A DNA stretch of 64,000 nucleotides from Streptomyces sp. Go-475 (GTDB lineage: Bacteria > Actinomycetota > Actinomycetes > Streptomycetales > Streptomycetaceae): the NCBI RefSeq assembly GCF_003330845.1, contig NZ_CP026121.1:4011501-4075500 (forward strand), written 5' to 3'. Below the pieces are notes generated by a model. That model did no database searches. It was given only the letters and a program-made list of their open reading frames with translations, and was not told the DNA's origin. Shown here in pieces: positions 25,730 to 34,028 of this stretch (position 1 is the first letter of the stretch; the number at the start of each line of letters is the position of its first letter). The translations under genes were made by a program, and so were the position numbers.

Positions 25730-26590
25730 TCAGCCCGTCGCCAGCATCCCCGAGCGCAGCCGCGCCACCGTCCGCGAGATCAGCCGGGACACGTGCATCT
25801 GGGAGATGCCGAGGCGGGCGCCGATCTCCGCCTGGGTCAGCTCCTCCACGAAGCGGAGGTGGAGGATCAGCCGCTGGCGCTCGTCGAGTTCGGCGACCAG
25901 GGGGGCCAACGCGTGGAAGTCCTCGACGAGTTCCAGGGCGGGGTCCTCCTCGCCGATGAACTCCGAGAGCGTCGCGTCGCTCTCCTCCGCGTCGCCGCTG
26001 ACCGCGGCGTCGAGGGAGGAGGACAGGTAGCCGTTCGCCGCGATCTGGGCCTCGACGACCTCGTCCTCCGACAGGTTCATCAGCGCCGCCAGTTCCGCGA
26101 CCTTCGGCGCGCGGCCCAGCCGGGAGGCCAGCTCCTCGGTGGCCTTGGCGAGTTCCGTACGGGCCTCCTGCAGGCGGCGCGGCACGTGCACGGCCCAGGA
26201 CGTGTCACGGAAGAAGCGCTTGATCTCGCCGATGATGTACGGCACCGCGAAGCTGGTGAACTGCACCTCGCGGGAGACCTCGAACCGGTCGATCGCCTTG
26301 ATCAGCCCGATGACGCCGACCTGCACGACGTCGTCCATCGACTGTCCGCTGCTGCGGAACCGGCGGGCCGCGAACCGCACGAGCGACATGTTCATCTCGA
26401 TGAGCGTGTTGCGCGCGTACTGGTATTCGGGTGTGCCCTCCTCCAGCACGGCGAGCCGGTCGAGGAACTGTCCGGTCAGCTCGCGCGCGTCCTGCGGGGT
26501 GAGCTTCTGGGGCTCCGCGATCTGCGGCAGCACCTCGCCGGTGTCGGTGCCGGAATCCGTCGTCGTGCCGATGCGCATGGTCGTCGTCAC
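25730..26590 (-). CDS. RNA polymerase sigma factor, SigB/SigF/SigG family
   Basis: A 286-residue group 3 sigma factor. Region 2 contains EMNMSLVRFAARRF, DDVVQVGVIGLIKAIDRFE and FTSFAVPYIIGEIKRFFRD. Region 3 has VPRRLQEAR and region 4 ends EELTQAEIGARLGISQMHVSRLISRTVARL. These are typical of the stress and sporulation sigmas of Streptomyces (SigB, F, G, H, K, L, M, N group). GTG 26590 has GAGGGAGG just before it, and upstream codons are non-coding. Members are normally held by RsbW-type anti-sigma factors. The stressosome operon at 29-32 kb is the obvious upstream pathway, though no rsbV/rsbW is here. Confidence 0.9.
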   Translation of the reverse strand: MTTTMRIGTTTDSGTDTGEVLPQIAEPQKLTPQDARELTGQFLDRLAVLEEGTPEYQYARNTLIEMNMSLVRFAARRFRSSGQSMDDVVQVGVIGLIKAIDRFEVSREVQFTSFAVPYIIGEIKRFFRDTSWAVHVPRRLQEARTELAKATEELASRLGRAPKVAELAALMNLSEDEVVEAQIAANGYLSSSLDAAVSGDAEESDATLSEFIGEEDPALELVEDFHALAPLVAELDERQRLILHLRFVEELTQAEIGARLGISQMHVSRLISRTVARLRSGMLATG

Positions 26591-26830
26591 GGGCCCTCCC
26601 TCGTAGTTCCGGCCCGCTCCGATCCCCCGACAGGCCACCACCAGCGCCGCTACCCGCACTCGCCCGGCTCATGCCCCGCGTTCACCCCGTCGAGACGTAG
26701 ACCACAGTCGATGCAGGTCGGGGCGGTGTCGGGGTACCCGCAAGCGTGTTGTGACGGTACGGGCGACTACGGGCAGGAGGGTGGGCGGTGCGACGGAGAG
26801 GAAGAGACCAAGGGGTTCCCGGAGCGAACA

Positions 26831-26863
26831 GTTGTCGTTTGACAACTATAGTTGCAAGGCAAC
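26831..26863. promoter_or_regulatory. MarR-type palindromes upstream of the sigma factor
   Basis: The 341-bp interval between the MarR stop (26932) and sigma start (26590) contains GTTGTCGTTTGACAAC (26831-26846) and GTTGCAAGGCAAC (26851-26863), joined through a perfect CAACTATAGTTG palindrome. This AT-richer patch in GC-rich DNA looks like a promoter with a dimeric regulator site for the minus-strand sigma gene. The adjacent MarR protein is the natural candidate. Confidence 0.55.
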
Positions 26864-26931
26864 AAAGTAACCGTGCCACAGGGCCGCGGGAAAGGAAACG
26901 GAAGGGCCGAGCCGTTCCCGCGGGAGGCAGG

Positions 26932-27426
26932 TCAGGCAGTCCGGGTACCGGACGCGCGGGAGTCGTCGGAGTCGTCGTGTATCTGGGCCGCCGCCGCGTC
27001 GCAGAACGCCTCCAGCCCCTGCAGCAGGGCGACCCGCTTGGCGGCGGGCATCTGGTCGAGCACCGCGCGCAGCGCCTCCTCCCGGCGCACGCGCAGATCG
27101 GCCAGGAAGGCCCGGCCGCGGCCGCTGAGCCGCAGGCGCACCTCGCGCCGGTCCACCGGGCTGACCACGCGCTCGACGAACCCGGCCGCCTGGAGCCGGT
27201 CGCACAGCCGGCTGGTCGAGGGCGGGGTGGAGGCGAGGGAGTCGGCAAGCGTGCGCAGGTTGATGCCCTCGTGGTGCTCCAGGATGAGCAGCACGCGCAG
27301 TTGGGAGGCGGACGCCGGCGCCGTCGAGGCCCGGCCCCACAGGACCTCCAGCAACTCCGCGGCCGTGGAGGTCACACGGGCGACCTCTGCTGGCTCAGGG
27401 CGGGGTCGGAGGGAAGTCACAGTCAC
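26932..27426 (-). CDS. MarR family transcriptional regulator
   Basis: A 164-residue MarR protein. Dimerisation helices are followed by a winged helix (about 50-110) with GINLRTLADSLASTPPSTSRLCDRLQAAGFVERVVSP, then the wing VDRREVRLRLSGRG and C-terminal helices (VLDQMPAAKRVALLQGLEAF). It is clearly similar to the regulator at 25046-25567. GTG 27426 is the first start and gives the usual length. It lies upstream of, and in the same direction as, the SigF-type sigma gene. Confidence 0.82.
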   Translation of the reverse strand: MTVTSLRPRPEPAEVARVTSTAAELLEVLWGRASTAPASASQLRVLLILEHHEGINLRTLADSLASTPPSTSRLCDRLQAAGFVERVVSPVDRREVRLRLSGRGRAFLADLRVRREEALRAVLDQMPAAKRVALLQGLEAFCDAAAAQIHDDSDDSRASGTRTA

Positions 27427-27557
27427 ACTCTCGCAGGCACCGGGATGGCCGTCAGCGTACTAGGCACGCGAGCGGCCGGGGCGGCACCGGCCCGGGCCAC
27501 GGCCGCCCACCACGCCGTCGACCGTACGCGCGAGGCCCCGCACGCGAGCCCCGAACG

Positions 27558-27733
27558 GGACGACCCGCACGCCGTGACCCGCGTGCGATGCCCGTACGAG
27601 ACGCCCCGCACAACCCCACAACCCGCATACGACGCCCCGTACCGGACGACCCGCACCCCATGACCCGCATCCGACGCCCGTGCTGGACGCCCCGCACAAC
27701 CCCATGACCCGCATCCGACGGCCGCGCCCGTGG
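27558..27733. repeat. degenerate 41-48 bp tandem repeat, four units
   Basis: Four successive units carry GACGCCCCGCACAACCCCA and then ACCCGCATCCGACGCCCG, with variations. They begin near 27558, 27598, 27643 and 27685. They occupy half of the divergent spacer between marR (27426) and the phosphatase gene (27789). No gene is supported in 27427-27788, so promoters for both neighbours must lie within or beside the repeats. Confidence 0.65.
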
Positions 27734-27788
27734 GCCCCGTGCCCGAGGGAGCGTCGACGACCGACCGAGGATTGGTGTTTCGACCATC

Positions 27789-28961
27789 GTGACCGCGACC
27801 GTGAACAGATTCGTGGCCGCCGAGCGTGCTCTGCGCACGGCGGCGCCCCACCAACTGCTGGACGCGGTCCGTCGTGTACTGACCGATCAGTACGCGGCGG
27901 ACTCCGTCGAGCTGTTCCTGGCCGACTACGGCCTGACGGTGCTTCAGCCGGTGTCCGTGCTGCCGCACACCCTCCAGCCGGTGCCCGTGCACAACAGCCC
28001 GGCCGGCCGGGCCTTCGGCGCGCAGGAGCCGTACGTGGAGCCCCTTACGGGTGACCTCGTGCGCGCGCACCTGCCCGTCACCGTGCGCGGCGACCGCCTC
28101 GGCGTGCTCACGGTGACCCTGCCGGGCGGCGAGCACTCGCAGGGCTGCCTGGCCGAACTGGCCGAGATCGCCCAGGTGCTCGGGCACGAGGTGGTCGTGG
28201 CCGAGCGGGACACCGACCTGTACCTCCAGGCCCGCCGCAGGGACCGGCTCACCCTCGCGGCCGAGATGCAGTGGCAGCTGCTGCCCGGCCGCTCCTGCGT
28301 CCGCCCCGAGTACGAGCTGGGCGCGCAGCTGGAACCCGCGTACGCGATCTTCGGCGACAACTTCGACTGGTCCGCCACGGCCGACCGGCTCAGCCTCTAC
28401 GTCACCAACGGCATGGGCGAGGGCATAGAGGCCTCCCTGCTGACGAACCTGGCGATCAACGCCCTGCGCAACGCGCGCCGGGCCGGCATCCCGCTGGCCG
28501 ACCAGGCCGCCCTGGCCGACCAGGCGGTGTACGCCCACTATCGGGGCCGCTGCTACCTGTCCGTGCTCATGCTCGACTTCGAGCTGGCCACCGGCCGGGT
28601 CCGGGCCGTGGACGCCGGGTCCCCGCACCTGCTGCGGCTGCGTCAGGGCGCGGTGGAGCGCGTGGACTTCGACGCGCAACTGCCGCTCGGCATGTTCGAG
28701 GAGACCGACTACGTGGCCCAGGAATTCCGGGCCGAGCCGGGCGACCGGCTGGTCTTCGTCAGCGACGGCGTGTACGACGTCGCCTCGCCGCGCGGAGAGC
28801 CGTACGGCGACGCCGCCCTGTCCCGGGCGATCCAGTCGACCCGGCTGCTGCCGGCCGCCGAGGTGCCCCGGGCCATCCTGCGCGAGCTGACCGGCCACCG
28901 CGGCAGGCCCGTCCCGGACGACGACGCCCTGGTGGTCTGCCTGGACTGGCGTGGCCGGTGA
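27789..28961 (+). CDS. SpoIIE-like PP2C phosphatase with GAF-like N-terminus, altered metal motif
   Basis: A 390-residue protein. Residues 1-150 look like a GAF-type sensor (DQYAADSVELFLADYGLT, VPVHNSPAGRAFG, VTVRGDRLGVLTV). Residues about 155-385 are a SpoIIE/RsbU phosphatase fold (LAAEMQWQLLPGR, GDNFDWSATADRL, LVFVSDGVYDV, DDDALVVCLDW). The usual GDVMGHG motif reads TNGMGEG, so one metal-binding Asp is replaced by Asn. Catalysis may be weaker, or the protein may act as a non-catalytic binder. It lies 138 bp upstream of rsbR and could take the RsbU-like role. GTG 27789 is the only start near the domain, with a distant GAGG upstream. Confidence 0.8.
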   Translation: MTATVNRFVAAERALRTAAPHQLLDAVRRVLTDQYAADSVELFLADYGLTVLQPVSVLPHTLQPVPVHNSPAGRAFGAQEPYVEPLTGDLVRAHLPVTVRGDRLGVLTVTLPGGEHSQGCLAELAEIAQVLGHEVVVAERDTDLYLQARRRDRLTLAAEMQWQLLPGRSCVRPEYELGAQLEPAYAIFGDNFDWSATADRLSLYVTNGMGEGIEASLLTNLAINALRNARRAGIPLADQAALADQAVYAHYRGRCYLSVLMLDFELATGRVRAVDAGSPHLLRLRQGAVERVDFDAQLPLGMFEETDYVAQEFRAEPGDRLVFVSDGVYDVASPRGEPYGDAALSRAIQSTRLLPAAEVPRAILRELTGHRGRPVPDDDALVVCLDWRGR

Positions 28962-29099
28962 AGGACGGGGCAGGCGCCGGTCAGGGGCGTGGAGAGAACT
29001 CGTTTGGTGGTGCCGTACGGCGGCACTAATGTTTGTCATTTGGCAAGTAACGGCTGAGGCGCCGTCGCGTGACCTCGGTCCGGCCAGTGCAAGGGAGCG

Positions 29100-30035
29100 A
29101 TGCAGGTGTCGGTGTCGGTGTCAGTGTCGGAAGAGAACGCGGAGCAGGAGCCGGCCGCCCAGCAGGTGAGCGCCTTCCTCGAACGGCGCCGGGAGCAGAT
29201 CGCCCAGCGGTGGGCGGACGCCGCGCTGTTCCGCACGGTCTTCACCGTGTCCCGCGACGAGGCGGTGGAGGCGGGCAGGGCCGTCGCGGCCGCGCTGGCC
29301 GCGGTGGCGGCCTCCGGGCGGGTGGACGACATCCGGGCGTCCGGATTCGAGGCGGTGCGCGACCAGCTGGGGCGGATGGCGGCCTCCCGCGCCCGGACGG
29401 GAGCCGACCAGGACGGCATCGCCGACGAGGTGGCCGCCCTGCGCGAACCGGTGACCGAACTGCTGCGCGCCGAGTACCCGGACCCGTACGCCCCCGAGGC
29501 CCAGGAGCCGCTGCTGGCGCTGACCGTGCTCATGGGCACCCTGCGCCTTGTCGTGCTGGAGACGACGGTCAGCGCCGGCGAGGAGGTCATCGCCCGGCAG
29601 CGCGAGCAGCTGCACGAGGTGGCCACCCCCGTGATCAAGCTGTGGGACAGCACGGTCGCCGTCCCGCTGATCGGCACGCTGGACAGCGCCCGCAGCCAGG
29701 TGGTCATGGAGAGCCTGCTGGACGCGATCGTCGCCGAGCGCGCCCGGTACGCCATCCTCGACATCACCGGCGTGCCCACGGTCGACTCGCTGGTCGCCCA
29801 GCACCTGATGAAGACGGTGGCGGCGGCGCGGCTGATGGGCGCCGAGTGCATCGTCTCCGGCATCCGGCCCGCGATCGCGCAGACGATAGTGCATCTGGGC
29901 ATCGACCTCGGCACGGTCCTCACGCGCTCGAGCCTGGCGGACGCCCTGGCCTACGCGCTCAGCCGGCAGGGCGTGGGAATCGGGCCGGTGGCGGCGGCCG
30001 GCGCGGCGCCGACGGCCGACGCGGGCGCGCGGTGA
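29100..30035 (+). CDS. rsbR: RsbR-type stressosome sensor/scaffold
   Basis: A 311-residue RsbR paralogue. The N-terminal helical sensor (about 20-160) carries LERRREQIAQRWADAALFRT, and the C-terminal STAS domain (about 180-290) has STVAVPLIGTLDSARSQVVME and DITGVPTVDSLVAQHL. In B. subtilis RsbR, two STAS threonines are phosphorylated by RsbT. Here one position reads VDSLV (Ser), while GIRPAIAQTIV keeps the second Thr region. It forms the stressosome shell with RsbS and holds RsbT until stress releases it. ATG 29100 follows AAGGGAGCG. The stop overlaps the rsbS GTG by 4 bp. Confidence 0.9.
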   Translation: MQVSVSVSVSEENAEQEPAAQQVSAFLERRREQIAQRWADAALFRTVFTVSRDEAVEAGRAVAAALAAVAASGRVDDIRASGFEAVRDQLGRMAASRARTGADQDGIADEVAALREPVTELLRAEYPDPYAPEAQEPLLALTVLMGTLRLVVLETTVSAGEEVIARQREQLHEVATPVIKLWDSTVAVPLIGTLDSARSQVVMESLLDAIVAERARYAILDITGVPTVDSLVAQHLMKTVAAARLMGAECIVSGIRPAIAQTIVHLGIDLGTVLTRSSLADALAYALSRQGVGIGPVAAAGAAPTADAGAR

Positions 30036-30445
30036 CCGGGGCCGCCGGGATCGGCCCCGCGGGCGGACACGGCTTCACCGTGCCGGTCCTGCAACTGGGC
30101 GACGTCCTGCTGGTCACCCTCCAGGGGGAGCTGCACGACGGGATGGCCGAGCAGCTCCAGCAGGACGTCACGGCCCGGATCTCGCACACCCGGGTGACCG
30201 GTCTCGTGATCGACATCTCCGGGGTGGAGATCGTCGACTCGTTCCTGGGCCGGGTCCTCGCCGAGATCGCCGCCGGCGCCGGCCTGCTGGCCGCCCGTAC
30301 GGTGCTGGCCGGGATGCGCCCGGCGGTGGCGATCACCCTGGTCGAGCTGGGGCTCACGCTGCCCGGACTGCGGACGGCTCTGGATGTCGAACGCGCGATG
30401 GAGCTGCTCGGCGCTGCCGCGCGCCCGGGTGAGGTGAGTCCGTGA
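30032..30445 (+). CDS. rsbS: RsbS-type STAS antagonist of the stressosome
   Basis: A 137-residue single STAS domain. It carries PVLQLGDVLLVTLQGELHDG, and the phosphorylatable serine lies in DISGVEIVDSFLGRVLAE. This matches RsbS, which with RsbR sequesters RsbT and is phosphorylated by it on stress. It starts with GTG at 30032, overlapping the rsbR stop (GTGA). Its own stop overlaps the rsbT GTG at 30442 in the same way, giving strict translational coupling of the operon. Confidence 0.9.
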   Translation: MTGAAGIGPAGGHGFTVPVLQLGDVLLVTLQGELHDGMAEQLQQDVTARISHTRVTGLVIDISGVEIVDSFLGRVLAEIAAGAGLLAARTVLAGMRPAVAITLVELGLTLPGLRTALDVERAMELLGAAARPGEVSP

Positions 30446-30888
30446 TGCGGGCCGGCCACGCCGCACCGGCCGTCGTGCCGATCGGCTCGGACGCCGACCT
30501 GGCCTGGGTCAGGCAGCAGGTCCGGCAGGCCGCCGCCGAGCTCGGTTTCGGCCTGGTGCAGCAGACCAAGCTCGTCACCGCGGCGAGCGAACTGGCCCGC
30601 AACACCCTCGTCCACGGCGGGGGCGGCCAGGTGCGGATCACCCCGTTGGACACCGGGCGGTCGCAGGGCCTGCGGCTGGCCTTCGTCGACACCGGCCCCG
30701 GCATCCGCGACCTGGAGCAGGCGATGACCGACGGCTACACCAGCGGCGGCGGGCTCGGACTGGGCCTGAGCGGGGCCAAGCGGCTGGTCCACGAGTTCGA
30801 GGTGGACAGCCGGCCGGGCGAGGGGACCACCGTCACCGTCACCGCCTGGGCCACGCCCGTGCCGCCCTCCCGGCCGGGGGCGCTGTGA
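30442..30888 (+). CDS. rsbT: RsbT-type serine/threonine kinase (switch kinase)
   Basis: A 148-residue HATPase kinase. The N-box is VTAASELARNTLVHGGG, the G1 box FVDTGPGIRDLEQAM, the G2 region GGGLGLGLSGAKRLVHEFEV, and the end GEGTTVTVTAW. These are the RsbT signatures. RsbT phosphorylates RsbS and RsbR and, once free, activates an RsbU-type PP2C phosphatase. GTG 30442 overlaps the rsbS stop, and ATG 30445 is an alternative. No RsbU with the RsbT-binding helical domain is obvious here. Confidence 0.88.
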   Translation: MMRAGHAAPAVVPIGSDADLAWVRQQVRQAAAELGFGLVQQTKLVTAASELARNTLVHGGGGQVRITPLDTGRSQGLRLAFVDTGPGIRDLEQAMTDGYTSGGGLGLGLSGAKRLVHEFEVDSRPGEGTTVTVTAWATPVPPSRPGAL

Positions 30889-31919
30889 TGAGCGGGGTGT
30901 GGGACGTCCCGGTGGACGACTCGACCCGGGTGCGGGACGTGCGGGTGGCGGCCGAGGAGGCCAGCGCCCTGGCCGGCCTGGGACCGCACCGCACCGCGAC
31001 CGCCGCGCTCGTGGCGACGGAGCTGGCGACCAACCTGCTGCGGCACGCGGACGGCGGGCGCGTGCTCATCAACCTGGTCGACAGCGCCCGCGCCGACGGC
31101 CGGCGTGCGGCCGTCCAGCTGCTGTCGCTGGACCACGGCCCGGGCATCCCGGACGTCGCCCAGGCCATGCGCGACGGCTACAGCACCGCCGCCTCCCTGG
31201 GCGCCGGGCTCGGCACGTGCCGGCGCATAGCGAACGCCTTCGACCTGCACAGCGCCCCCGGCCGGGGCACCGTGGCCATGGCCCGCATCGACCATGAACC
31301 GGCCGTCCGGGGCGCGTCCCCGCCGCGTCCGCGCGCCGGCGGCGTCAACGTCCCGCTCGGCCGGGCCGAACACTCCGGCGACGCCTGGGAGTGGGTGCAG
31401 GGCGGCGACCGCCTGACGCTCCTGCTCGCCGACGGCCTCGGGCACGGCGCCAAGGCCGCCGAGGCCTCCACGGCGGCGGTGACCGAACTGCGCGGGGTGG
31501 CCGACCGGTCCCCCGCCGAGATCCTGCGGCACCTACGCGGGCCCCTGCGCCGCACCCGGGGCGCGGCCGTCGCCGTGGCCCAACTCGACCTCGTGTCCGG
31601 GCGGCTGGACTTCTCCGGCATCGGCAACATCGGCGCCCGGCTGCGCACCGGCGGCACCTGGAAGGCGCTGCTGTCCCAGCCGGGCATCGTGGGCGCGCAG
31701 GCCCCGGCGACCGTGCCCGTGCAGCGGGAGCCGTGGCACGCGGACAGCCTGCTCGTGCTGCACAGCGACGGCCTGCCCGCCCGCTGGACACCACCCGACG
31801 ACGACACGCTCCTCACCCGCGACCCGGCGGTGGTGGCCGCGGTGATCCTCCGCGACGCGGGAAGCGCGGCCCGCCCCGTACGCGACGACACGTGCGTGGC
31901 GGTCCTGGGCGGCGCCTAG
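30885..31919 (+). CDS. HATPase plus RsbX-like PP2C phosphatase fusion
   Basis: A 344-residue protein. The N-terminal half (about 10-140) is another RsbT/RsbW-like ATP-binding domain (ATAALVATELATNLLRHADGG, SLDHGPGIPDVAQAMRDG, SLGAGLGTCRRIANAF). The C-terminal half (about 150-340) is a compact SpoIIE/RsbX phosphatase (LTLLLADGLGHGAKAAEAST, FSGIGNIGARL, VLHSDGLPARW, DDTCVAVL). RsbX resets the stressosome by dephosphorylating RsbR and RsbS, and here it is fused to a kinase-like domain. GTG 30885 overlaps the rsbT stop, and ATG 30888 is the alternative. It ends the rsbRSTX-type operon. Confidence 0.85.
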   Translation: MMSGVWDVPVDDSTRVRDVRVAAEEASALAGLGPHRTATAALVATELATNLLRHADGGRVLINLVDSARADGRRAAVQLLSLDHGPGIPDVAQAMRDGYSTAASLGAGLGTCRRIANAFDLHSAPGRGTVAMARIDHEPAVRGASPPRPRAGGVNVPLGRAEHSGDAWEWVQGGDRLTLLLADGLGHGAKAAEASTAAVTELRGVADRSPAEILRHLRGPLRRTRGAAVAVAQLDLVSGRLDFSGIGNIGARLRTGGTWKALLSQPGIVGAQAPATVPVQREPWHADSLLVLHSDGLPARWTPPDDDTLLTRDPAVVAAVILRDAGSAARPVRDDTCVAVLGGA

Positions 31920-31967
31920 GACGCCGTACGCGCCGGTCCGCCTGCCCGATTTATCCGTAATGCGAGT

Positions 31968-33062
31968 ATGGGTGAGCCCGAGCCGGGATACTCGTTCGAA
32001 ATGGTACGGATGTTGAAACGGCACGGAAGGCACGACGAGCATGTCGCGGCCGACCAAGAGGCCGAGGCCCCCAAGGCACCACAGGCCGGGCCGGACGAGC
32101 AGGTGGAACGGCAGGCGCCGGACACTCCGACGGACCTGCCCAAGCGCTCCTGGGGAGCGGTGCTGAAAGGCACCCTGAAAGAGTTCAAGAAGGACGAGCT
32201 GGCCGACCGGGCGGCGGCGCTGACCTACTACGGGATCCTGGCGCTGTTCCCGGCGCTGCTGGCACTGATCTCGCTGCTCGGGATCGTCGGTCGGTCGGCG
32301 ACGCAGCAGGTACTGGACAACATCCAGAAGCTCGCCCCGGGCGCGGCGCAGGACGTCCTCCGCAACGCGGTGCAGCAGATGCAGGGCAACGCCGGACTCG
32401 GCTCGCTCATGGCGATCGTGGGTCTGGTGCTCGCGGTGTGGTCGGCATCCGGCTACGTCGCCGCGTTCATCAGGAGTGCGAACGCGGTCTACGACGTCCC
32501 CGAGGGCCGTCCGGTGTGGAAGGTGCTGCCGGTCCGCGTCGGCGTGACCGTGGTCCTGATGGTCCTGGCCGTGGTCAGTGCGGTGATCGTCGTGTTCACC
32601 GGAGGACTGGCCCGGCAGGTGGGCACCGCGCTGGGGGTCGGTGACACGGCGCTGACGGTGTGGTCGATCGCGAAGTGGCCGGTGCTCGTCGTCCTGGTCA
32701 CCATCATGATCGCGATCCTGTACTGGGCGACGCCGAACGCGAAGGTCCGCGGCTTCCGCTGGATCACGCCGGGCAGCTTCCTGGCGCTGGTGATCTGGAT
32801 GATCGCCTCGGCCGGCTTCGCGCTGTACGTGGCGAACTTCGCCTCGTACAACAAGACCTACGGCACGTTCGCCGGTGTGATCATTTTCCTGGTGTGGCTG
32901 TGGATCACGAATCTCGCGATCCTGCTCGGCCTGGAGTTCGACGCCGAGATGCATCGCCAGCGTGCCGTCGCGGGCGGTCACCCACCCGGCGACGAGCCGT
33001 ACGTCGAGCCGCGCGACACCCGGAAGTGGGACGAGGAGGACCGTCGCCGCTTCGAATCCTGA
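31968..33062 (+). CDS. YihY/BrkB family inner-membrane protein
   Basis: A 364-residue membrane protein of the YihY/virulence factor BrkB family. Charged N- and C-termini flank six hydrophobic helices (about 85-310). Family motifs include ADRAAALTYYGILALFPALLALISLLG, WSASGYVAAFIRSANAVYDV and the end TYGTFAGVIIFLVWLWITNLAILLGLEFDAE. The biochemical role of the family is uncertain (it was once annotated as RNase BN). It opens a cell-envelope cluster with PAP2, DUF3618-like and DUF4235-like genes, a common Streptomyces order. ATG 31968 starts a typical short soluble lead. Confidence 0.87.
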   Translation: MGEPEPGYSFEMVRMLKRHGRHDEHVAADQEAEAPKAPQAGPDEQVERQAPDTPTDLPKRSWGAVLKGTLKEFKKDELADRAAALTYYGILALFPALLALISLLGIVGRSATQQVLDNIQKLAPGAAQDVLRNAVQQMQGNAGLGSLMAIVGLVLAVWSASGYVAAFIRSANAVYDVPEGRPVWKVLPVRVGVTVVLMVLAVVSAVIVVFTGGLARQVGTALGVGDTALTVWSIAKWPVLVVLVTIMIAILYWATPNAKVRGFRWITPGSFLALVIWMIASAGFALYVANFASYNKTYGTFAGVIIFLVWLWITNLAILLGLEFDAEMHRQRAVAGGHPPGDEPYVEPRDTRKWDEEDRRRFES

Positions 33063-33077
33063 GGTCGCGGCTCGTGC

Positions 33078-33659
33078 GTGAAAGGGCTCCGGGCGGGGAG
33101 TCGGCTGATCATGGGGATGAAGGCGGAGCTGCGCGACGGGGATCACCGGCTGACCAGGCGGATGATCGCGTCGGGGCCACCGTGGGTGCGGCGGGTCGCG
33201 CCCGCGGTGGAGGAGGCGGCTGAACACACCAAGGTCTGGTGCGCTGCGGCCGGGGTGATGGCCGCCATCGGCGGGTGGCGCGGCCGGACGGCGGCCGCCG
33301 CCGGGGTCGCGGCCATGGCGACGGCTCAACTGCTCTCCAACGCGGTCGTCAAGCAGGTGTCCCGACGGCGCCGCCCACCGCCGCACTGGGTCCCGCCGGA
33401 ACATCTCCAAGGCCGCCCGGACAGCTCCTCCTTCCCCTCCGGGCACACGGCCGCCGCCTTCGCCTTCGCCGGCGCCGTGACGCCCGTCTGGCCGGCCGCC
33501 GGTGCCGTGTGCGGGGTGTCAGCGATGCTGGTGGCGGCGGAGCGGGTGCACAGCGGTGCCCACTACCCCTCCGACGTGGCCGCCGGCGGCGCACTCGGCC
33601 TGACGGCGGCCGCCCTGATACGTGCCGCACCCCGTCTGCTGCGGCGACATGTGCTCTGA
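33078..33659 (+). CDS. PAP2-family membrane phosphatase
   Basis: A 193-residue type 2 phosphatidic acid phosphatase. The three catalytic blocks are visible: VKQVSRRRRPPP, SSFPSGHTAAAFAF and RVHSGAHYPSDVAAG (catalytic His). About four membrane helices surround them. Substrates are usually undecaprenyl pyrophosphate or phosphatidylglycerol phosphate in this family, and which applies here is unclear. The GTG at 33078 is kept. ATG 33111 with an upstream GGGGAG is a shorter alternative. It lies 15 bp after yihY. Confidence 0.85.
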   Translation: MKGLRAGSRLIMGMKAELRDGDHRLTRRMIASGPPWVRRVAPAVEEAAEHTKVWCAAAGVMAAIGGWRGRTAAAAGVAAMATAQLLSNAVVKQVSRRRRPPPHWVPPEHLQGRPDSSSFPSGHTAAAFAFAGAVTPVWPAAGAVCGVSAMLVAAERVHSGAHYPSDVAAGGALGLTAAALIRAAPRLLRRHVL

Positions 33660-33746
33660 CGAGTGGTGATGCGTCGTCGTGGGGTATTCGGGGACCCGGT
33701 CGGACCGACGTAGCCGAGATCAAGGAATCAAGGAGAAGACGCAGCG

Positions 33747-34028
33747 ATGACCCAGGACAAGCCTCACACGGGCGATGCGGCCCAGGTTCGAGAAAAGGCA
33801 ACGGCCGTGAAACAGCAGGTCGCCGAGAAGACCACACAGGTCAGGGCTCAGGTGCGGGACAAGGCCGCGCACGTCGGAGAGCTGGCACGGGAAAAGGCTC
33901 CTGAGCCGGTGCGCGAGAAGGCGGACGAGGGCATGCGGATGGCACGGTCCAACCGAACCCCGCTGTTCGCCGCGGCCGGAGCGCTCATCGCGCTGCTGTT
34001 CGTACGTCGTGCCGTGAGGCGGCGATGA
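33747..34028 (+). CDS. DUF3618-like coiled-coil membrane protein
   Basis: A 93-residue protein with an Ala/Lys/Glu-rich helix (about 12-70) containing heptad-like VREKATAVKQQVAEKTTQV. A single C-terminal membrane helix (about 72-88, PLFAAAGALIALLFV) and a basic tail RRAVRRR follow. It resembles DUF3618/YtxH-type small envelope stress proteins that often sit beside phage-holin-like and DUF4235 proteins. ATG 33747 follows AAGGAGAAG. Its stop codon overlaps the ATG of the broken DUF4235-like gene. Confidence 0.75.
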   Translation: MTQDKPHTGDAAQVREKATAVKQQVAEKTTQVRAQVRDKAAHVGELAREKAPEPVREKADEGMRMARSNRTPLFAAAGALIALLFVRRAVRRR

